Assembly: GCA_017527155.1 (NCBI GenBank)
Contig: JAFXQI010000003.1
Span: 1 to 37,748, forward strand
Reading direction: 5' to 3'
DNA length: 37,748 bases
From: Kiritimatiellia bacterium
Lineage (GTDB): Bacteria; Verrucomicrobiota; Kiritimatiellia; CAIQIC01; Lenti-01
In this document: positions 25,271 through 34,052 of the stretch, one piece after another
Position numbering within the stretch: the stretch's first letter is position 1
Layout of the letters: each line of letters starts with the position of its first letter
The notes under the pieces: generated by a model
Seen by the model: only the letters and a program-made list of their open reading frames with translations
Databases searched by the model: none
What the model was told of the DNA's origin: nothing
Program-made: the position numbers and the translations under genes

Positions 25271-26509
25271 ATGAAGTTCGTCGATTACATAGCGGCCGGG
25301 CAGGACCGGGGGGCGGTCGCGGTCTTCATGACGCTGATGGCCACGATGCTGGGGGCGTCGGCGACGCTCGGCGTGGCGGCGCGCGCGGAGGCGGTCGGGT
25401 TCCCGGCGGCCTGGTGGTTGCTGTCCGGATCGGTGGGACTCGCGCTGCAGGGGGTGTTGCTGTCGGGACGGATCCGGGATACGGGGGCGCGTACGCTGCC
25501 GGACCTGGCGGGGCGGGTCGCGGGGCCGGCGGCGCGGCGTCTGGTCGCCGGGGTGGTGGCGGTGGCGTGGCCGGGGGTGGTCGGGGCGCAGTTCGCCGCG
25601 GCCGGGAGTCTGCTGGGGACGCTCCTGGGCGCGGAGGGGGCGGCATGGCCGGTGCTGGCGGCCGCGGGGGCCGTGGTGCTGTATACGCTGGCGGGCGGGC
25701 AGCGGGCGGTCGTGAGGAGCGACGCGGTGCAGCTGGCGGTGCTGGCGGCGGGGTTCGGGGGGCTGTTCGCGTGGGTGTTCGGGGGGCGGTGCGGCGGGGA
25801 GGCGGTGCCGCGGGAGGCGGTGCGGCTGCTGTCGGGGGAGTTCGGTTGGCGGGAGGCGGCGGTGTCGGTGCTGACGGTCGGCGGGGCGTATTTCCTGGGG
25901 CCGGACATCGCATCGCGGTCGCTGCTGGCCCGGGACGGGCGCACGGCGCGGCGGGCGGTGCTGTGGGCGGCGCCGGCGCTGGCGGCGTTCGCGGTGGGCA
26001 TCACGCTGGCGGGCATGTGGGCGGCGGCGAACGTGCCGGGGGCGGGGAATCCGGTGCTGCGGATCGCGGCGCGGCTGCCGGCGGCGCTGCGGTGGGGGCT
26101 GGAAGCGGGGCTGCTGGCGGCGCTACTGTCGTCGGCGGACACGTGCCTGGTGAACGCGGGGGCGATCGCGGCGTACGACCTGGCGGGACGGGAGGGTACG
26201 GGCGCGGCGCGGGCGGCGGTGGCGGCGGTGGGCGCGGCGGCGACGGGGCTGGCGCTGGCGGGCGGGGACATCATCGGAATCCTGCTGAAGGCGTATTCGG
26301 TGTACGTGCCCGGCGTGGTGTGCCCCCTGGCGGTCGCCATCGTGGCGGGCCGGGTGCGGCGCACGCGGACGTGGCTGGCCGGGGTGGCGGCGGGCGGCGC
26401 GTGCGGTCTGGCCGGGGCGTGCGGCGCGGGCGGCGACTGGCTGCCGGTGGCGGGGATGGGGATTTCGCTGGTGCTGGCCCTGGTGGCGGTGGGGCGGGGA
26501 CGGGAGTGA
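25271..26509 (+). CDS. Sodium/solute symporter family protein
   Basis: The product has 412 residues, rich in Gly and Ala, with about eleven hydrophobic helices. The order of helices and the motifs AVFMTLMATMLGASATLGVA in helix 1, a TLPDLAGR-type loop after helix 2, GGAYFLGPDIASRSLLARD and LLAALLSSADTCLVNAGAIA (the Ser-Ser-Ala-Asp segment of helix 8) are those of the SSF family (PF00474), which couples Na+ to uptake of sugars, amino acids or vitamins. It is shorter than the usual 480-550 residues and seems to lack the final helices. Substrate cannot be told. The start has GGAGGG upstream. It is convergent with murD and appears to stand alone. Confidence 0.85.
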   Translation: MKFVDYIAAGQDRGAVAVFMTLMATMLGASATLGVAARAEAVGFPAAWWLLSGSVGLALQGVLLSGRIRDTGARTLPDLAGRVAGPAARRLVAGVVAVAWPGVVGAQFAAAGSLLGTLLGAEGAAWPVLAAAGAVVLYTLAGGQRAVVRSDAVQLAVLAAGFGGLFAWVFGGRCGGEAVPREAVRLLSGEFGWREAAVSVLTVGGAYFLGPDIASRSLLARDGRTARRAVLWAAPALAAFAVGITLAGMWAAANVPGAGNPVLRIAARLPAALRWGLEAGLLAALLSSADTCLVNAGAIAAYDLAGREGTGAARAAVAAVGAAATGLALAGGDIIGILLKAYSVYVPGVVCPLAVAIVAGRVRRTRTWLAGVAAGGACGLAGACGAGGDWLPVAGMGISLVLALVAVGRGRE

Positions 26510-26556
26510 GCCGTCGGACGGGGCGGTGGCAATCGGTAAGGGCGGCGGAGGCGGAA

Positions 26557-27897
26557 TCAGGGAGCGGTGGCGAGGGCGCGGAAGGCGTCGCCGCGGGCGC
26601 CGTAGGAGGGGAATTGGTCGTAGGAGGTGCAGCCGGGGGCCAGGAGGATGGTGTCGCCGGGACGGGCGTCGCGGCGGGCGGCGGCGGCGGCGGCGGGGAG
26701 GTCGTGGCAGAGGTGGCAGGGGACGGTGGCGGACCAGGCGGCGTGCATCGCGGGGGCGGCTTCGCCGATGAGGTAGATGGCGGTGGCGCGGCGGCGGAGG
26801 GTGTCCAGGGCGGGCGTGAAGTCGGTCTCCTTGGGGCGGCCGCCGGCAATCAGGCGGATGGGGCGGCCGGGGGGCTGCATCTCCAGGGAGGCGGCCAGGG
26901 AGGCGAGGTTGGTGGCTTTGGAGTCGTCGATCCAGCGGATGCCGTCGCGGTCGGCGACGCATTGGGAGCGGTGGGGCAAGGGCTCGAAGGCGGAAAGGGC
27001 GCGGGCGGCGTCGGCGGGGGGGAGTCCGGCGGCGACGGCCGCGGCCAGGGCGGCGGCGGCGTTGGGGCCGAGGACGGGGTTGTCGAAGTAGCCAGCCAGG
27101 GGAAGAGCGTCGCCGGTGGGAGGGTGGAGGGCGCCGGGGGTCCAGCGGTAGGCGGCGGGGGGGGCGTCGGGGCCGCCGAAGGGCTGCCAGCGGGCGGGGG
27201 CGTCGCCGGACCAGGCGCGGAAGCGGGCGAGGTCGGCGGCGGGGACGATGGCGGTGTCGGCGGGGGTTTGGGCGGCGAAGAGGCGGGCCTTGAGGCGGCC
27301 GTAGGCGTCCATGGTGCCGTGGCGGTCGAGGTGGTTGGGAAGGAGGTTGAGGAGGACGGCGATGTCGGGACGGAGGGCGGTGCAGGTTTCGAGCTGGAAG
27401 GAGCTGGTCTCGATGACGAGCCAGTCGGGGGGAGGGGTCTGCATGACGGCTTCGCAGACGGGGAGGCCGTAGTTGCCGCAGGGGATGGCGCGATGGCCGG
27501 CGGCGGTCAGGGCGTCGGCGAGGAGTTTGACGACGCTGCTCTTGCCGTTGCTGCCGGTGACGGCGAGGGTGTGGCCGGGATGGCGGCGCCAGCCGAGTTC
27601 GATTTCGGCCATGACGGGGAGGCCGCGGTCGCGGAGGGCGGTGAGGATGGGGCCGTCGATGGGGAGTCCGGGGCTGGTGACGGCGCAGGCGCAGGGGGGG
27701 AGGTCGGGGGGGAGGGTGGGGCCGGTGCCGGCGTGCACGCGGCAGCCGAGGGTTTCGAGTTCCTGGCGGACGGGGTCGGGCACGGGGCCCTGGTCGAGGG
27801 CGTGCACGGGGTGGCCTTCGGCGCGCAGCAGGCGGGCGGCGGCGCGGCCGCTGCGGCCCAGGCCGCAGACGAGGACGGAGGTGGAAGAGGGGGGCAT
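26557..27897 (-). CDS. murD: UDP-N-acetylmuramoylalanine--D-glutamate ligase
   Basis: A 446-residue full-length Mur ligase that adds D-glutamate to UDP-MurNAc-L-Ala in the cytoplasm. It has the N-terminal Rossmann-like domain (VLVCGLGRSGRAAARLL), the ATP loop VTGSNGKSSVVKLL (about 113-126; most MurD proteins read GTNGKST), WLVIETSSFQLE, NLLPNHLDRHGTMDAY and the C-terminal WIDDSKATNLASLAASLE, DFTPALDTL and LLAPGCTSYDQFPSY motifs. In most bacteria murD is followed by ftsW and murG; here it is the last gene before a convergent symporter. It is preceded by an AT-rich repeat and a DUF6794 gene, so transcription from mraY must cross both. Confidence 0.95.
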   Translation of the reverse strand: MPPSSTSVLVCGLGRSGRAAARLLRAEGHPVHALDQGPVPDPVRQELETLGCRVHAGTGPTLPPDLPPCACAVTSPGLPIDGPILTALRDRGLPVMAEIELGWRRHPGHTLAVTGSNGKSSVVKLLADALTAAGHRAIPCGNYGLPVCEAVMQTPPPDWLVIETSSFQLETCTALRPDIAVLLNLLPNHLDRHGTMDAYGRLKARLFAAQTPADTAIVPAADLARFRAWSGDAPARWQPFGGPDAPPAAYRWTPGALHPPTGDALPLAGYFDNPVLGPNAAAALAAAVAAGLPPADAARALSAFEPLPHRSQCVADRDGIRWIDDSKATNLASLAASLEMQPPGRPIRLIAGGRPKETDFTPALDTLRRRATAIYLIGEAAPAMHAAWSATVPCHLCHDLPAAAAAARRDARPGDTILLAPGCTSYDQFPSYGARGDAFRALATAP

Positions 27898-28045
27898 TTT
27901 TAAAACAACTCAAACAACTTGAAAAACAACTCTTTGATTTGGAAACAAAAGGAACAAATCTCGAAACAAATTATTAAAGGATGACAAATTTCAGATTTAT
28001 AATTCGTTGACCGGTTGGATGTGTTCCTTGTTTTGTTCTTGTTCC
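27898..28045. repeat. AT-rich direct repeat R1 in the cell-wall cluster
   Basis: It begins TTTTAAAACAACTCAAACAA directly upstream of murD and closely matches 28534-28682. Shared landmarks are GGAAACAAAAGGAACAAATC, TCGAAACAAATTATT, AAGGATGACAAATT and CTTGTTTTGTTCTT. It overlaps the last 16 codons of the DUF6794 gene. A shorter third copy is at 29896-29965. Confidence 0.85.
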
Positions 28046-28488
28046 CACTTTTTCTGCCATTCCTCCATGTCTTTCCGCCATTGTTCTTCGACACGACGGG
28101 CTTCGCCAATCATGTGTTCGTAGTCCACTTCCTCGCCGTTGAGGTGCAGGACGTAGCAGTCGAGGATGAGGCCCGACATGTCGTCGGGGTGGTGGATGCC
28201 ATTGTTGCGGAAGTAGGTCAGCAGAGGCGATTCTTCGTGCCAGAGGCCCCAGTTGTTGCGGAGCCACATGCCCAATCCGAAGTGCGCGGCCGTGGCACCA
28301 TTTTCCCGGAGCCAAGCCTTGTCTTCGTCGTTGAGCATGGAGTCGAGCTGGGCCATGCAACCGGGCAGGTCGGAGGGGATGTGCACCTCTTGCACGGGGG
28401 CGGCGGTATCGCCGGTTTCGGGTTGCTGGCCGAAGGACATGAACGGCAGCAGGAAGCAGAACGTGATGAGGGCAAGGTTGGTTTTCAT
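27997..28488 (-). CDS. Exported DUF6794-domain protein
   Basis: The product has 163 residues. A signal peptide (MKTNLALITFCFLLPFMSFG, cleavage near the following Gln) precedes a domain of about 90 residues with the DUF6794 pattern: IPSDLPGCMAQLDSMLNDED, AAHFGLGMWLRNNWGLWHEE and GIHHPDDMSGLILDCYVLHL. The C-terminal 35 residues are a charged helix (EEQWRKDMEEWQKKWEQEQN). I know this domain mainly from Bacteroidota, and the signal peptide also looks Bacteroidota-like. Function is unknown. Base composition is much more AT-rich than the neighbouring mur genes, and the gene is bracketed by direct repeats, so acquisition by transfer is likely. Confidence 0.8.
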   Translation of the reverse strand: MKTNLALITFCFLLPFMSFGQQPETGDTAAPVQEVHIPSDLPGCMAQLDSMLNDEDKAWLRENGATAAHFGLGMWLRNNWGLWHEESPLLTYFRNNGIHHPDDMSGLILDCYVLHLNGEEVDYEHMIGEARRVEEQWRKDMEEWQKKWEQEQNKEHIQPVNEL

Positions 28489-28533
28489 GGGGATGGCTTT
28501 GTCATGGTGTGGTGGATGGGAAGTTTTGGGGAG

Positions 28534-28682
28534 ATTTTAAAACAACTCAAACAACTCAAAGACAACTTTTGATTGGAAACAAAAGGAACAAATCTCGAAA
28601 CAAATTATTCAAGGATGACAAATTGAAATTGTAAATTTGTTATCCGATTGGATTTGTTTCTTGTTTTGTTCTTTTTGTTTCC
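28534..28682. repeat. AT-rich direct repeat R2 in the cell-wall cluster
   Basis: Second long copy of the repeat at 27898-28045, lying between the mraY stop (28690) and the DUF6794 start (28488). The first 95 bp are nearly identical between copies; the remainder is diverged but alignable. Confidence 0.85.
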
Positions 28683-28689
28683 TTCTCTT

Positions 28690-29853
28690 CTAGCGGAGCT
28701 TGAGGGTGGCGAGGCCGAGGAGGGCGCAGACGATGCCGGCGATCCAGAAGCGGATGACGACGGAGTTTTCGGCGGCGTCCGGGGAACGGCCTTCGGCGCG
28801 GGCGTGTTCCTTGGCGAGGATCTCGAAGTGGTGGTGCAGGGGGGTCATGCGGAAGGGGCGCTTTTCGGGCGGCAGGGCCTCGCCGGTACGGCGGCGGTGG
28901 CGCTTGCAGGCGGCGCGCTGGATGATGACGCTCAGGGTCTCGGCCACGAACACGCCGCCGACGATGAGGAGGGTCAGTTCCTGCTTGATGAGGATGGCCA
29001 CCATGGCGAGGGTTCCGCCGAGGGCCAGGCTGCCGGTGTCGCCCATGAAGACTTTCGCGGGGTAGCCGTTCCACCAGAGGAAGCCCAGGCCCGCTCCGAG
29101 GAGGCAGCCGCAGAAGACGGCCAGTTCGTGGCTGCCCGGGACGGACGGGACGAGGAGGTACGCGGAGAGGACGGCGTTGCCCGCGACGTACGCCATCACC
29201 AGGACGGCGGCGATCGCGGAGTTGGCGCAGCCGATCGCCAGGCCGTCGAGGCCGTCGGTCAGGTTGACGGCGTTGGTGGTGCCGACGATGACGCCCCACA
29301 TGAGCAGCAGCGCGCCGAAGATGGTGATGTCCGGCAGCAGCGGGGTCTTCAGGAAGGGGACCATCAGCTCGGTCGCGTGGGCGCGGGTCTCGGGGATCCA
29401 CTCGATCCACGCGAAGGCGACCAGCACCCAGAGTCCCTGCAGCAGGAGTTTGCCGCGCTCGGAGAGGCCGGCGGTGTTGCCGCGGCTGATCTTGAGCCAG
29501 TCGTCGAGGAAGCCGATCGCCCCCATCGCCAGCATCGTCGCCAGCGCCAGCCATATCTGCGGGTTCTCGGGATGGCACCAGAGGAGCGCGGAGACGAGGG
29601 TCGTGCCGATGATCAGCAGGCCGCCCATCGTGGGGGTGCCGGCTTTCTTGGCGTGGCCGAGGACCGCGGTGTCGGCGCCGGAGCGGACGACCTGCCGCGC
29701 CTTGAGGTCGCGCAGCGCCGCGATGAACCGGCGGCCGAACAGCAGCGAGAGGATGAATGCCGTGCCCGCCCCCATGAAGGCGCGGAAGGTGACGTAGGAG
29801 AAGACGCGCATCGGCGCGAAGGAGGACGTGAAGTCGGAGAGGTAGTAGAGCAT
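28690..29853 (-). CDS. mraY: Phospho-N-acetylmuramoyl-pentapeptide transferase
   Basis: A 387-residue polytopic inner-membrane enzyme that transfers phospho-MurNAc-pentapeptide to undecaprenyl phosphate, forming lipid I. The family motifs are all present: KAGTPTMGGLLII, GFLDDWLKI (the DD pair), NAVNLTDGLDGLAIGCAN, FMGDTGSLALGGTLA and TPLHHHFE. About ten transmembrane helices are visible. The start at 29853 gives the usual MLYYL N-terminus. It lies 404 bp after murF, a gap filled by repeats, and is followed by the repeat-bounded DUF6794 gene and murD. Confidence 0.97.
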   Translation of the reverse strand: MLYYLSDFTSSFAPMRVFSYVTFRAFMGAGTAFILSLLFGRRFIAALRDLKARQVVRSGADTAVLGHAKKAGTPTMGGLLIIGTTLVSALLWCHPENPQIWLALATMLAMGAIGFLDDWLKISRGNTAGLSERGKLLLQGLWVLVAFAWIEWIPETRAHATELMVPFLKTPLLPDITIFGALLLMWGVIVGTTNAVNLTDGLDGLAIGCANSAIAAVLVMAYVAGNAVLSAYLLVPSVPGSHELAVFCGCLLGAGLGFLWWNGYPAKVFMGDTGSLALGGTLAMVAILIKQELTLLIVGGVFVAETLSVIIQRAACKRHRRRTGEALPPEKRPFRMTPLHHHFEILAKEHARAEGRSPDAAENSVVIRFWIAGIVCALLGLATLKLR

Positions 29854-29871
29854 GGGCGGGGTCCTTTCGGG

Positions 29872-29899
29872 AAATCAAATCAAATCAAATCAAATCAAT
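29872..29899. repeat. Pentamer tandem repeat (AAATC, five copies)
   Basis: AAATC repeated five times, ending AATA, about 18 bp upstream of the mraY start. It may vary in length by slippage and could alter mraY translation or spacing, which is conjecture. Confidence 0.9.
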
Positions 29900-29965
29900 A
29901 AAACAACTCAAACAACTTGAAAGACAACTTGGGACAAGGAAGAGGGGAAACAAAAGGAACAAAGG
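29896..29965. repeat. AT-rich direct repeat R3, short copy
   Basis: AATAAAACAACTCAAACAAC and GAAACAAAAGGAACAAAG match the first half of R1 and R2; the second half is missing. It lies upstream of mraY, so each of murD, the DUF6794 gene and mraY has a copy just before it. Confidence 0.8.
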
Positions 29966-30040
29966 GGGAAACAAAAAAAGCGGTGGACAAAAATGATTTT
30001 ATTGGAAGGCGGCAGGCAGGACAAAGGGGGGGGCGGAAAA

Positions 30041-30145
30041 TTTTTTCCAATCGTTGGGAAACGGCCGAAAATTTTTTCCAATCATTGGAAAAAACGGGCC
30101 GGTTTTTCCAATCATTGGAAAATTTTTTTCCAATCATTGGAAAAA
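30041..30145 (+). repeat. Palindrome array 3 (four copies)
   Basis: Four copies at about 30041-30062 (variant TCGTTGGGA), 30071-30093, 30102-30122 and 30124-30145. Spacers (ACGGCCGAAAA, ACGGGCCGG) and the following CCGGCGGGGGG match array 1 in order and orientation. It ends 113 bp beyond the murF stop. Confidence 0.9.
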
Positions 30146-30257
30146 TGGCTTTCCGGCGGGGGGCTTGCAGATTGTGCCCATTCCGGGCGTCCGGGAGGGC
30201 CGGAGGGCGTTTGGGTTGGACTCTTTGTCCGATGGACATCTCTTGTCTTCCAAACAA

Positions 30258-31661
30258 TCAGGCGAAGAGGGGGAGGATTTTCTCCATGGCGATGGCGCGG
30301 GAGGCCTTGAGTAGGAGGGCGTCGCCGGGGGACATGCGGGTGGCGAGCCAGGCGGCGGCGGGGGCGTGGGCGTCGGTGAGGAACAGGCGGTCGGCGGGGA
30401 GGCCGGCGTCGCGGAAGCCGCGGGCGAGGGCGTCGGCGAGGGCGGGTTCGGGTCCGGCGACGATGGCGACGCCCGCCCAGTCGGCGATGGACGCGGCGTC
30501 GCGGCCGAGGGATTCGTGTTCGGCGGGGGCGCGGTCGCCGAGTTCGCGCATGGGGCCGAGGGCGAGGAAGCGGCGTCCGGTGCAGGGGTGCGCCGCGAAG
30601 GCGCGGAGCGATTCGCGCATGCTGAGGGGGTTCGCGTTGTAGGCGTCGTTGACGGCGGTGCGGCCGCCGGGCAGCGCCACGACCTCCCAGCGCATGCCGG
30701 TGCGTACGCCTTCGGCGAGGCCCGCGCGGATGTCGTCCCACGACGCGCCGAGGCGGCGCCCGAGGGCGACGGCGCGCAGGGCGTTGGAGGCCATGTAGCC
30801 GCCGGGGGGGGGCACGGGGAGGAGCGCTTCTTCGCCGCTCGCGGCTTCGCGGACGAGCATGCCGCCGCCGGGGGCGGGCAGGGCGGCGTAGTCGGCGGGT
30901 ACGTCCGCCGTGCGCGAGCAGGTGACGACCGTGGCGCCGGACGGCACGCGGTCGCGGAACACGCCGCAGTGGGCCATGTCGGCGCCCAGCACCGCGAAGC
31001 CGCCGCGCGGCAGGCGCGCCAGCAGCTGCGACTTCTCTTCCGCGATCGCCCGCTCGGTGCCGAAGAACTCGATGTGCGCCGGGCCGACGCCCGTCACGAC
31101 CGCGATGTCCGGCATCATGATGTCGCGCAGCGGCGGCATCTCGCCCGGATGGCTCACGCCGGCCTCGAAGACGCCGTAGGCGGTGTCCGGGTCGAGCCGC
31201 GAGACGCTCATGGGCAGGCCGATGTGGTTGTTGAAGTTGCCCGCGGTGCGCACCGTCGGGCCGAGGCGGGAGAGGACGTTCGCGCACAGCTCCTTGGTGG
31301 AGGTCTTGCCGGCGCTGCCGGTGACGCCGACGACCTTCGCCTGCGCCATGCTTTGCCGCCAGCCCGCCGCGATGCGGGAGAGGGCGTCGAGCGGGTCGTC
31401 CACCTCCAGCACCGCCGCGCCGGCGGGGATGCCGGAGGGCGCGATGGCGCCGCGCCGCACGACGGCGCAACCGCCTTCGCGCAGGACCGCGGGGACGAAC
31501 TCGTGGCCGTCGCGCTTCTCGCCCTTGAGGGCGAAGAACAGCACGCCCGGCGCCGCCTCACGCGAGTCGAAGCCCAGGCGGTCGATGCCGCGCTCCGGCG
31601 CGGCCGGAAGCCAACTGCCGCCGCACCACTCCGCCAAGGATACCGGTAACACATTGCGCAT
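30258..31661 (-). CDS. murF: UDP-N-acetylmuramoyl-tripeptide--D-alanyl-D-alanine ligase
   Basis: A 467-residue full-length MurF, which adds D-Ala-D-Ala to the UDP-MurNAc tripeptide. Visible are the N-terminal GFDSREAAPGVLFFALKGE, the ATP loop VTGSAGKTSTKELCANVL (about 111-128), TAGNFNNHIGLPMSV, AGVSHPGEM, GPAHIEFFGT and the C-terminal NDAYNANPLSMRESL, LGPMRELG and HAPAAAWL segments. It begins 15 bp after the stop of an uncharacterised membrane protein gene, so the two are co-transcribed. murE, normally next to murF, is not seen in the window. Confidence 0.95.
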   Translation of the reverse strand: MRNVLPVSLAEWCGGSWLPAAPERGIDRLGFDSREAAPGVLFFALKGEKRDGHEFVPAVLREGGCAVVRRGAIAPSGIPAGAAVLEVDDPLDALSRIAAGWRQSMAQAKVVGVTGSAGKTSTKELCANVLSRLGPTVRTAGNFNNHIGLPMSVSRLDPDTAYGVFEAGVSHPGEMPPLRDIMMPDIAVVTGVGPAHIEFFGTERAIAEEKSQLLARLPRGGFAVLGADMAHCGVFRDRVPSGATVVTCSRTADVPADYAALPAPGGGMLVREAASGEEALLPVPPPGGYMASNALRAVALGRRLGASWDDIRAGLAEGVRTGMRWEVVALPGGRTAVNDAYNANPLSMRESLRAFAAHPCTGRRFLALGPMRELGDRAPAEHESLGRDAASIADWAGVAIVAGPEPALADALARGFRDAGLPADRLFLTDAHAPAAAWLATRMSPGDALLLKASRAIAMEKILPLFA

Positions 31662-31676
31662 GGATGGGGACTCCGG

Positions 31677-32729
31677 CTAGTTCGTGGTCCGGCGGGCCGG
31701 ATGGGCGCGCGAGGACGACCCCGGGACTTGCGGGGCCGGGGAGCCGAGCTGCTGGCGGCGGCAGTCGGAAATGAGCTTGTAGCACTGGGTGATGTGGTCC
31801 TCGAGGGGGATGCCCGCGGGGGCGGAACCCTTCAGGGACTCGAATTTCTTGGCGGCGGCGTAGGCGTCGTCCTCGATTTCCTTGAGGAGGGCCTGCTTGT
31901 CCGCCTTGCCGGCGAGGAACTCCTTGTACTTGGCGACGGCGCGGTTGTAGGCGCGGGCGCCTTCGAGGTAGTCGGGGTTCTTCCACGTCTTCGGCGTGGC
32001 GCCGGGATCGGCCGGGGCCGCCGCGGGGACGCGCTTCGCCGCTTCCGCCGCCGATGCGCCGGGGGAACGGGCCAGACGGCGCACATCGGCGAGGAGGGAG
32101 CGCGCGGCGAGGTAGTCGTCGCCGATTTCGCCGCGCATGGCGTCCGGGGCGGAGGGCGCGATTTCGCGGAGGAGGTTCAGCGCGGAGAGGACCTCGGTCT
32201 CGGCGATGGCCAGCGGGCGCGAGGAGGTGTCGTCGGAAAGGAACGCGCGGTAGGAGTCGAAGGCGGCGTTGAAGTGGCGGACGGCCTGGCGGAAGGATTC
32301 GTCCGGCCAGCCGGCGGCGGAGAAGTAGGTGAGGGTCGCCGGGTCGGGGAGCGGGCCGTCGGGGAGGGCCGCGGCGGCGGGAGCGGGGGCCTCGGGGGCC
32401 GGGGCGTCCGCGGGGGGGACATCGGCGTCGTCCGGAAGGGGAATCGCGGCGGGGACGTCGGCGGGGGCGAAGCGGTCCTGCCAGTACGGGAGCCAGCTGT
32501 CGCGCGCGAACCAGAGGACGATGCCGAGAATCAGCGCGACGAGGGCGCCGACGGCCCCGAAGGCGGCCTTCTTCTTCGACGAGAGGGCATGGTGCCGCTT
32601 CTTCATCTCCTTGATGTCCGATTTCTTCACGCGGAGCGTCGGCTTTCCCGCGGAGGCGGCGGCATTGGCCGCGTCCGGGCGGCGCCCGGCCGCCTCGTCC
32701 AGATTGAGTTTTACCGTCGGTGGGTTCAT
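31677..32729 (-). CDS. Single-pass membrane protein upstream of murF, unknown
   Basis: The product has 350 residues. The N-terminal cytoplasmic part (about 1-55) is basic, with [20 protein letters not shown]. One transmembrane helix follows ([20 protein letters not shown], about 55-74). An Ala/Pro/Asp-rich linker (about 88-125) leads to a largely helical external domain containing [16 protein letters not shown] and [15 protein letters not shown], reminiscent of TPR-like helices. The C-terminus is polar. No family was recognised. Its position immediately before murF resembles the place of division or wall genes in dcw clusters, so an envelope role is plausible, but it does not look like FtsL, FtsQ or a penicillin-binding protein. 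Confidence 0.65.
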   Translation of the reverse strand: MNPPTVKLNLDEAAGRRPDAANAAASAGKPTLRVKKSDIKEMKKRHHALSSKKKAAFGAVGALVALILGIVLWFARDSWLPYWQDRFAPADVPAAIPLPDDADVPPADAPAPEAPAPAAAALPDGPLPDPATLTYFSAAGWPDESFRQAVRHFNAAFDSYRAFLSDDTSSRPLAIAETEVLSALNLLREIAPSAPDAMRGEIGDDYLAARSLLADVRRLARSPGASAAEAAKRVPAAAPADPGATPKTWKNPDYLEGARAYNRAVAKYKEFLAGKADKQALLKEIEDDAYAAAKKFESLKGSAPAGIPLEDHITQCYKLISDCRRQQLGSPAPQVPGSSSRAHPARRTTN

Positions 32730-32802
32730 GGGCGCTCAGAATGCTACAAGCCCGCCCGGATGACAATCCCTTTCCGCCCGCCTCCCGCAGGGACGCGGAA
32801 CG

Positions 32803-32866
32803 CTTGCGAGATCAAGGAAAACACGTTGATTTCCTTCGGTTTTCCGTCACAGTCCCCTCCATGAAG
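32803..32866 (+). repeat. CATGAA-terminated dispersed element, copy C
   Basis: It begins CTTGCGAGATCAAGGAAAAC, contains GATTTCCTTCGGTTTTCC and ends CCCCTCCATGAAG (ATG at 32861). That ATG is in frame with the DnaJ-like gene 147 bp downstream, but the intervening codons are Pro/Gly low-complexity and are not part of the conserved protein. Confidence 0.7.
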
Positions 32867-33007
32867 AAGAGGCCGCGCCCCCCCCTCCCCGCGCCGCCCC
32901 CCCCCGTCCGCCAGCCCACTGGGGGGGGGGGCCGGGCCGGGCATTTGCGGAACGGGGGAAACGGGCGTATGGTTGGGGGCCGGATTCGGGAACAGAAAGG
33001 ATCCGCC

Positions 33008-33967
33008 ATGAAATACATCGACTACTACCAGACTTTGGGCGTTCCGCGGGACGCCGCGCCGGACGCCATCAAGAAGGCGTTCCGCAAGCTCGCGCGCAAG
33101 TACCATCCCGACGTCAACAAAGACCCCGGCGCGGAGGCGAAATTCAAGGAAATCAACGAAGCCTACGAGGTCCTCTCCGACCCCGAGAAGCGCAAACGCT
33201 ACGACACCCTCGGCGCCAACTGGAAGGCCGGCCAGGACTTCACCCCGCCGCCCGGCTGGGAAGAGGCGTTCCGGGGCGCGGGCGGCCGCGGCGGGGGCAT
33301 CCATTTCGACTTCGGGGGCGGCGGCGCGGGCGGCTTCAGCGACTTCTTCTCGCAGCTGTTCGGCGGCATGGGGGGCATGGGCGGCATGGGGAACATGGGC
33401 GGGATGGGCGGCATGGGGGCGGATCCGTTCGGGGCGGGCGGCTTCACGCCGCACGGCCAGGACGCGCAGGCGGACCTGGCGGTTTCGCTGGAGGACCTCT
33501 ATTCGCGCACGCCGCAGAAGATCACGCTGCGGATGCCGGACGGGGGTACGCGGACGTTCAACGTGCGCATTCCGCTGGGAGCGGCGGACGGGTCGCGCAT
33601 CCGGCTGCCGGGACAGGGGAGCGGCGGAGGGCACCTGTACCTGAACCTGCGGGTGCGGCCGCATCCGCACTTCAAGCCCAACGGCCACGACCTCGACTAC
33701 GTCCTGCCGCTGGCGCCGTGGGAAGCGGTCCTCGGCGCGAAGGTCCGCGTGCCGACGCTCGACGGGCCGGCCGTCCTGACCATCGCCCCGGGCACCCAGA
33801 ACGGCGCCCGCCTGCGCCTCCACGGCAAGGGACTGCCCGACAAGCAGGGCAACCGCGGGGACATCTTCGCGACGGTGAAGGTGGTCGTCCCGGCGCACCC
33901 GACGGAGCGGGAAAAGGACCTCTTCCAGCAGCTGGCGAAGGACGCGTCGTTCCGGGCGCGCCCGTGA
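33008..33967 (+). CDS. DnaJ-like (type II / CbpA-like) co-chaperone
   Basis: The product has 319 residues. The J domain (about 1-70) has [20 protein letters not shown] and the HPD motif at 33-35, which stimulates DnaK ATPase. A Gly/Phe-rich linker follows, containing an unusual run of GGM/GMGN units (about 118-140). There is no Cys-rich zinc domain. The C-terminal substrate-binding domains are present ([56 protein letters not shown]). This is the CbpA/DnaJ2 class. The start has AAAGGA upstream. DnaK and GrpE are not in this window; the gene stands alone. Confidence 0.93.
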   Translation: MKYIDYYQTLGVPRDAAPDAIKKAFRKLARKYHPDVNKDPGAEAKFKEINEAYEVLSDPEKRKRYDTLGANWKAGQDFTPPPGWEEAFRGAGGRGGGIHFDFGGGGAGGFSDFFSQLFGGMGGMGGMGNMGGMGGMGADPFGAGGFTPHGQDAQADLAVSLEDLYSRTPQKITLRMPDGGTRTFNVRIPLGAADGSRIRLPGQGSGGGHLYLNLRVRPHPHFKPNGHDLDYVLPLAPWEAVLGAKVRVPTLDGPAVLTIAPGTQNGARLRLHGKGLPDKQGNRGDIFATVKVVVPAHPTEREKDLFQQLAKDASFRARP

Positions 33968-34052
33968 GGAGAGCTTCCCCGCAGGCGCGTGGCCGGCCCG
34001 CACGGACAAAACGGACTTGAACGGGAAGGGGGACGCGCCGTAGTGTGGGGGC

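Noticed and set aside
25414-27903. A Gly-rich plus-strand open frame of about 830 codons
   Set aside because: It is an out-of-frame and antisense shadow of the symporter and murD genes, with composition-driven Gly/Ala/Arg content.
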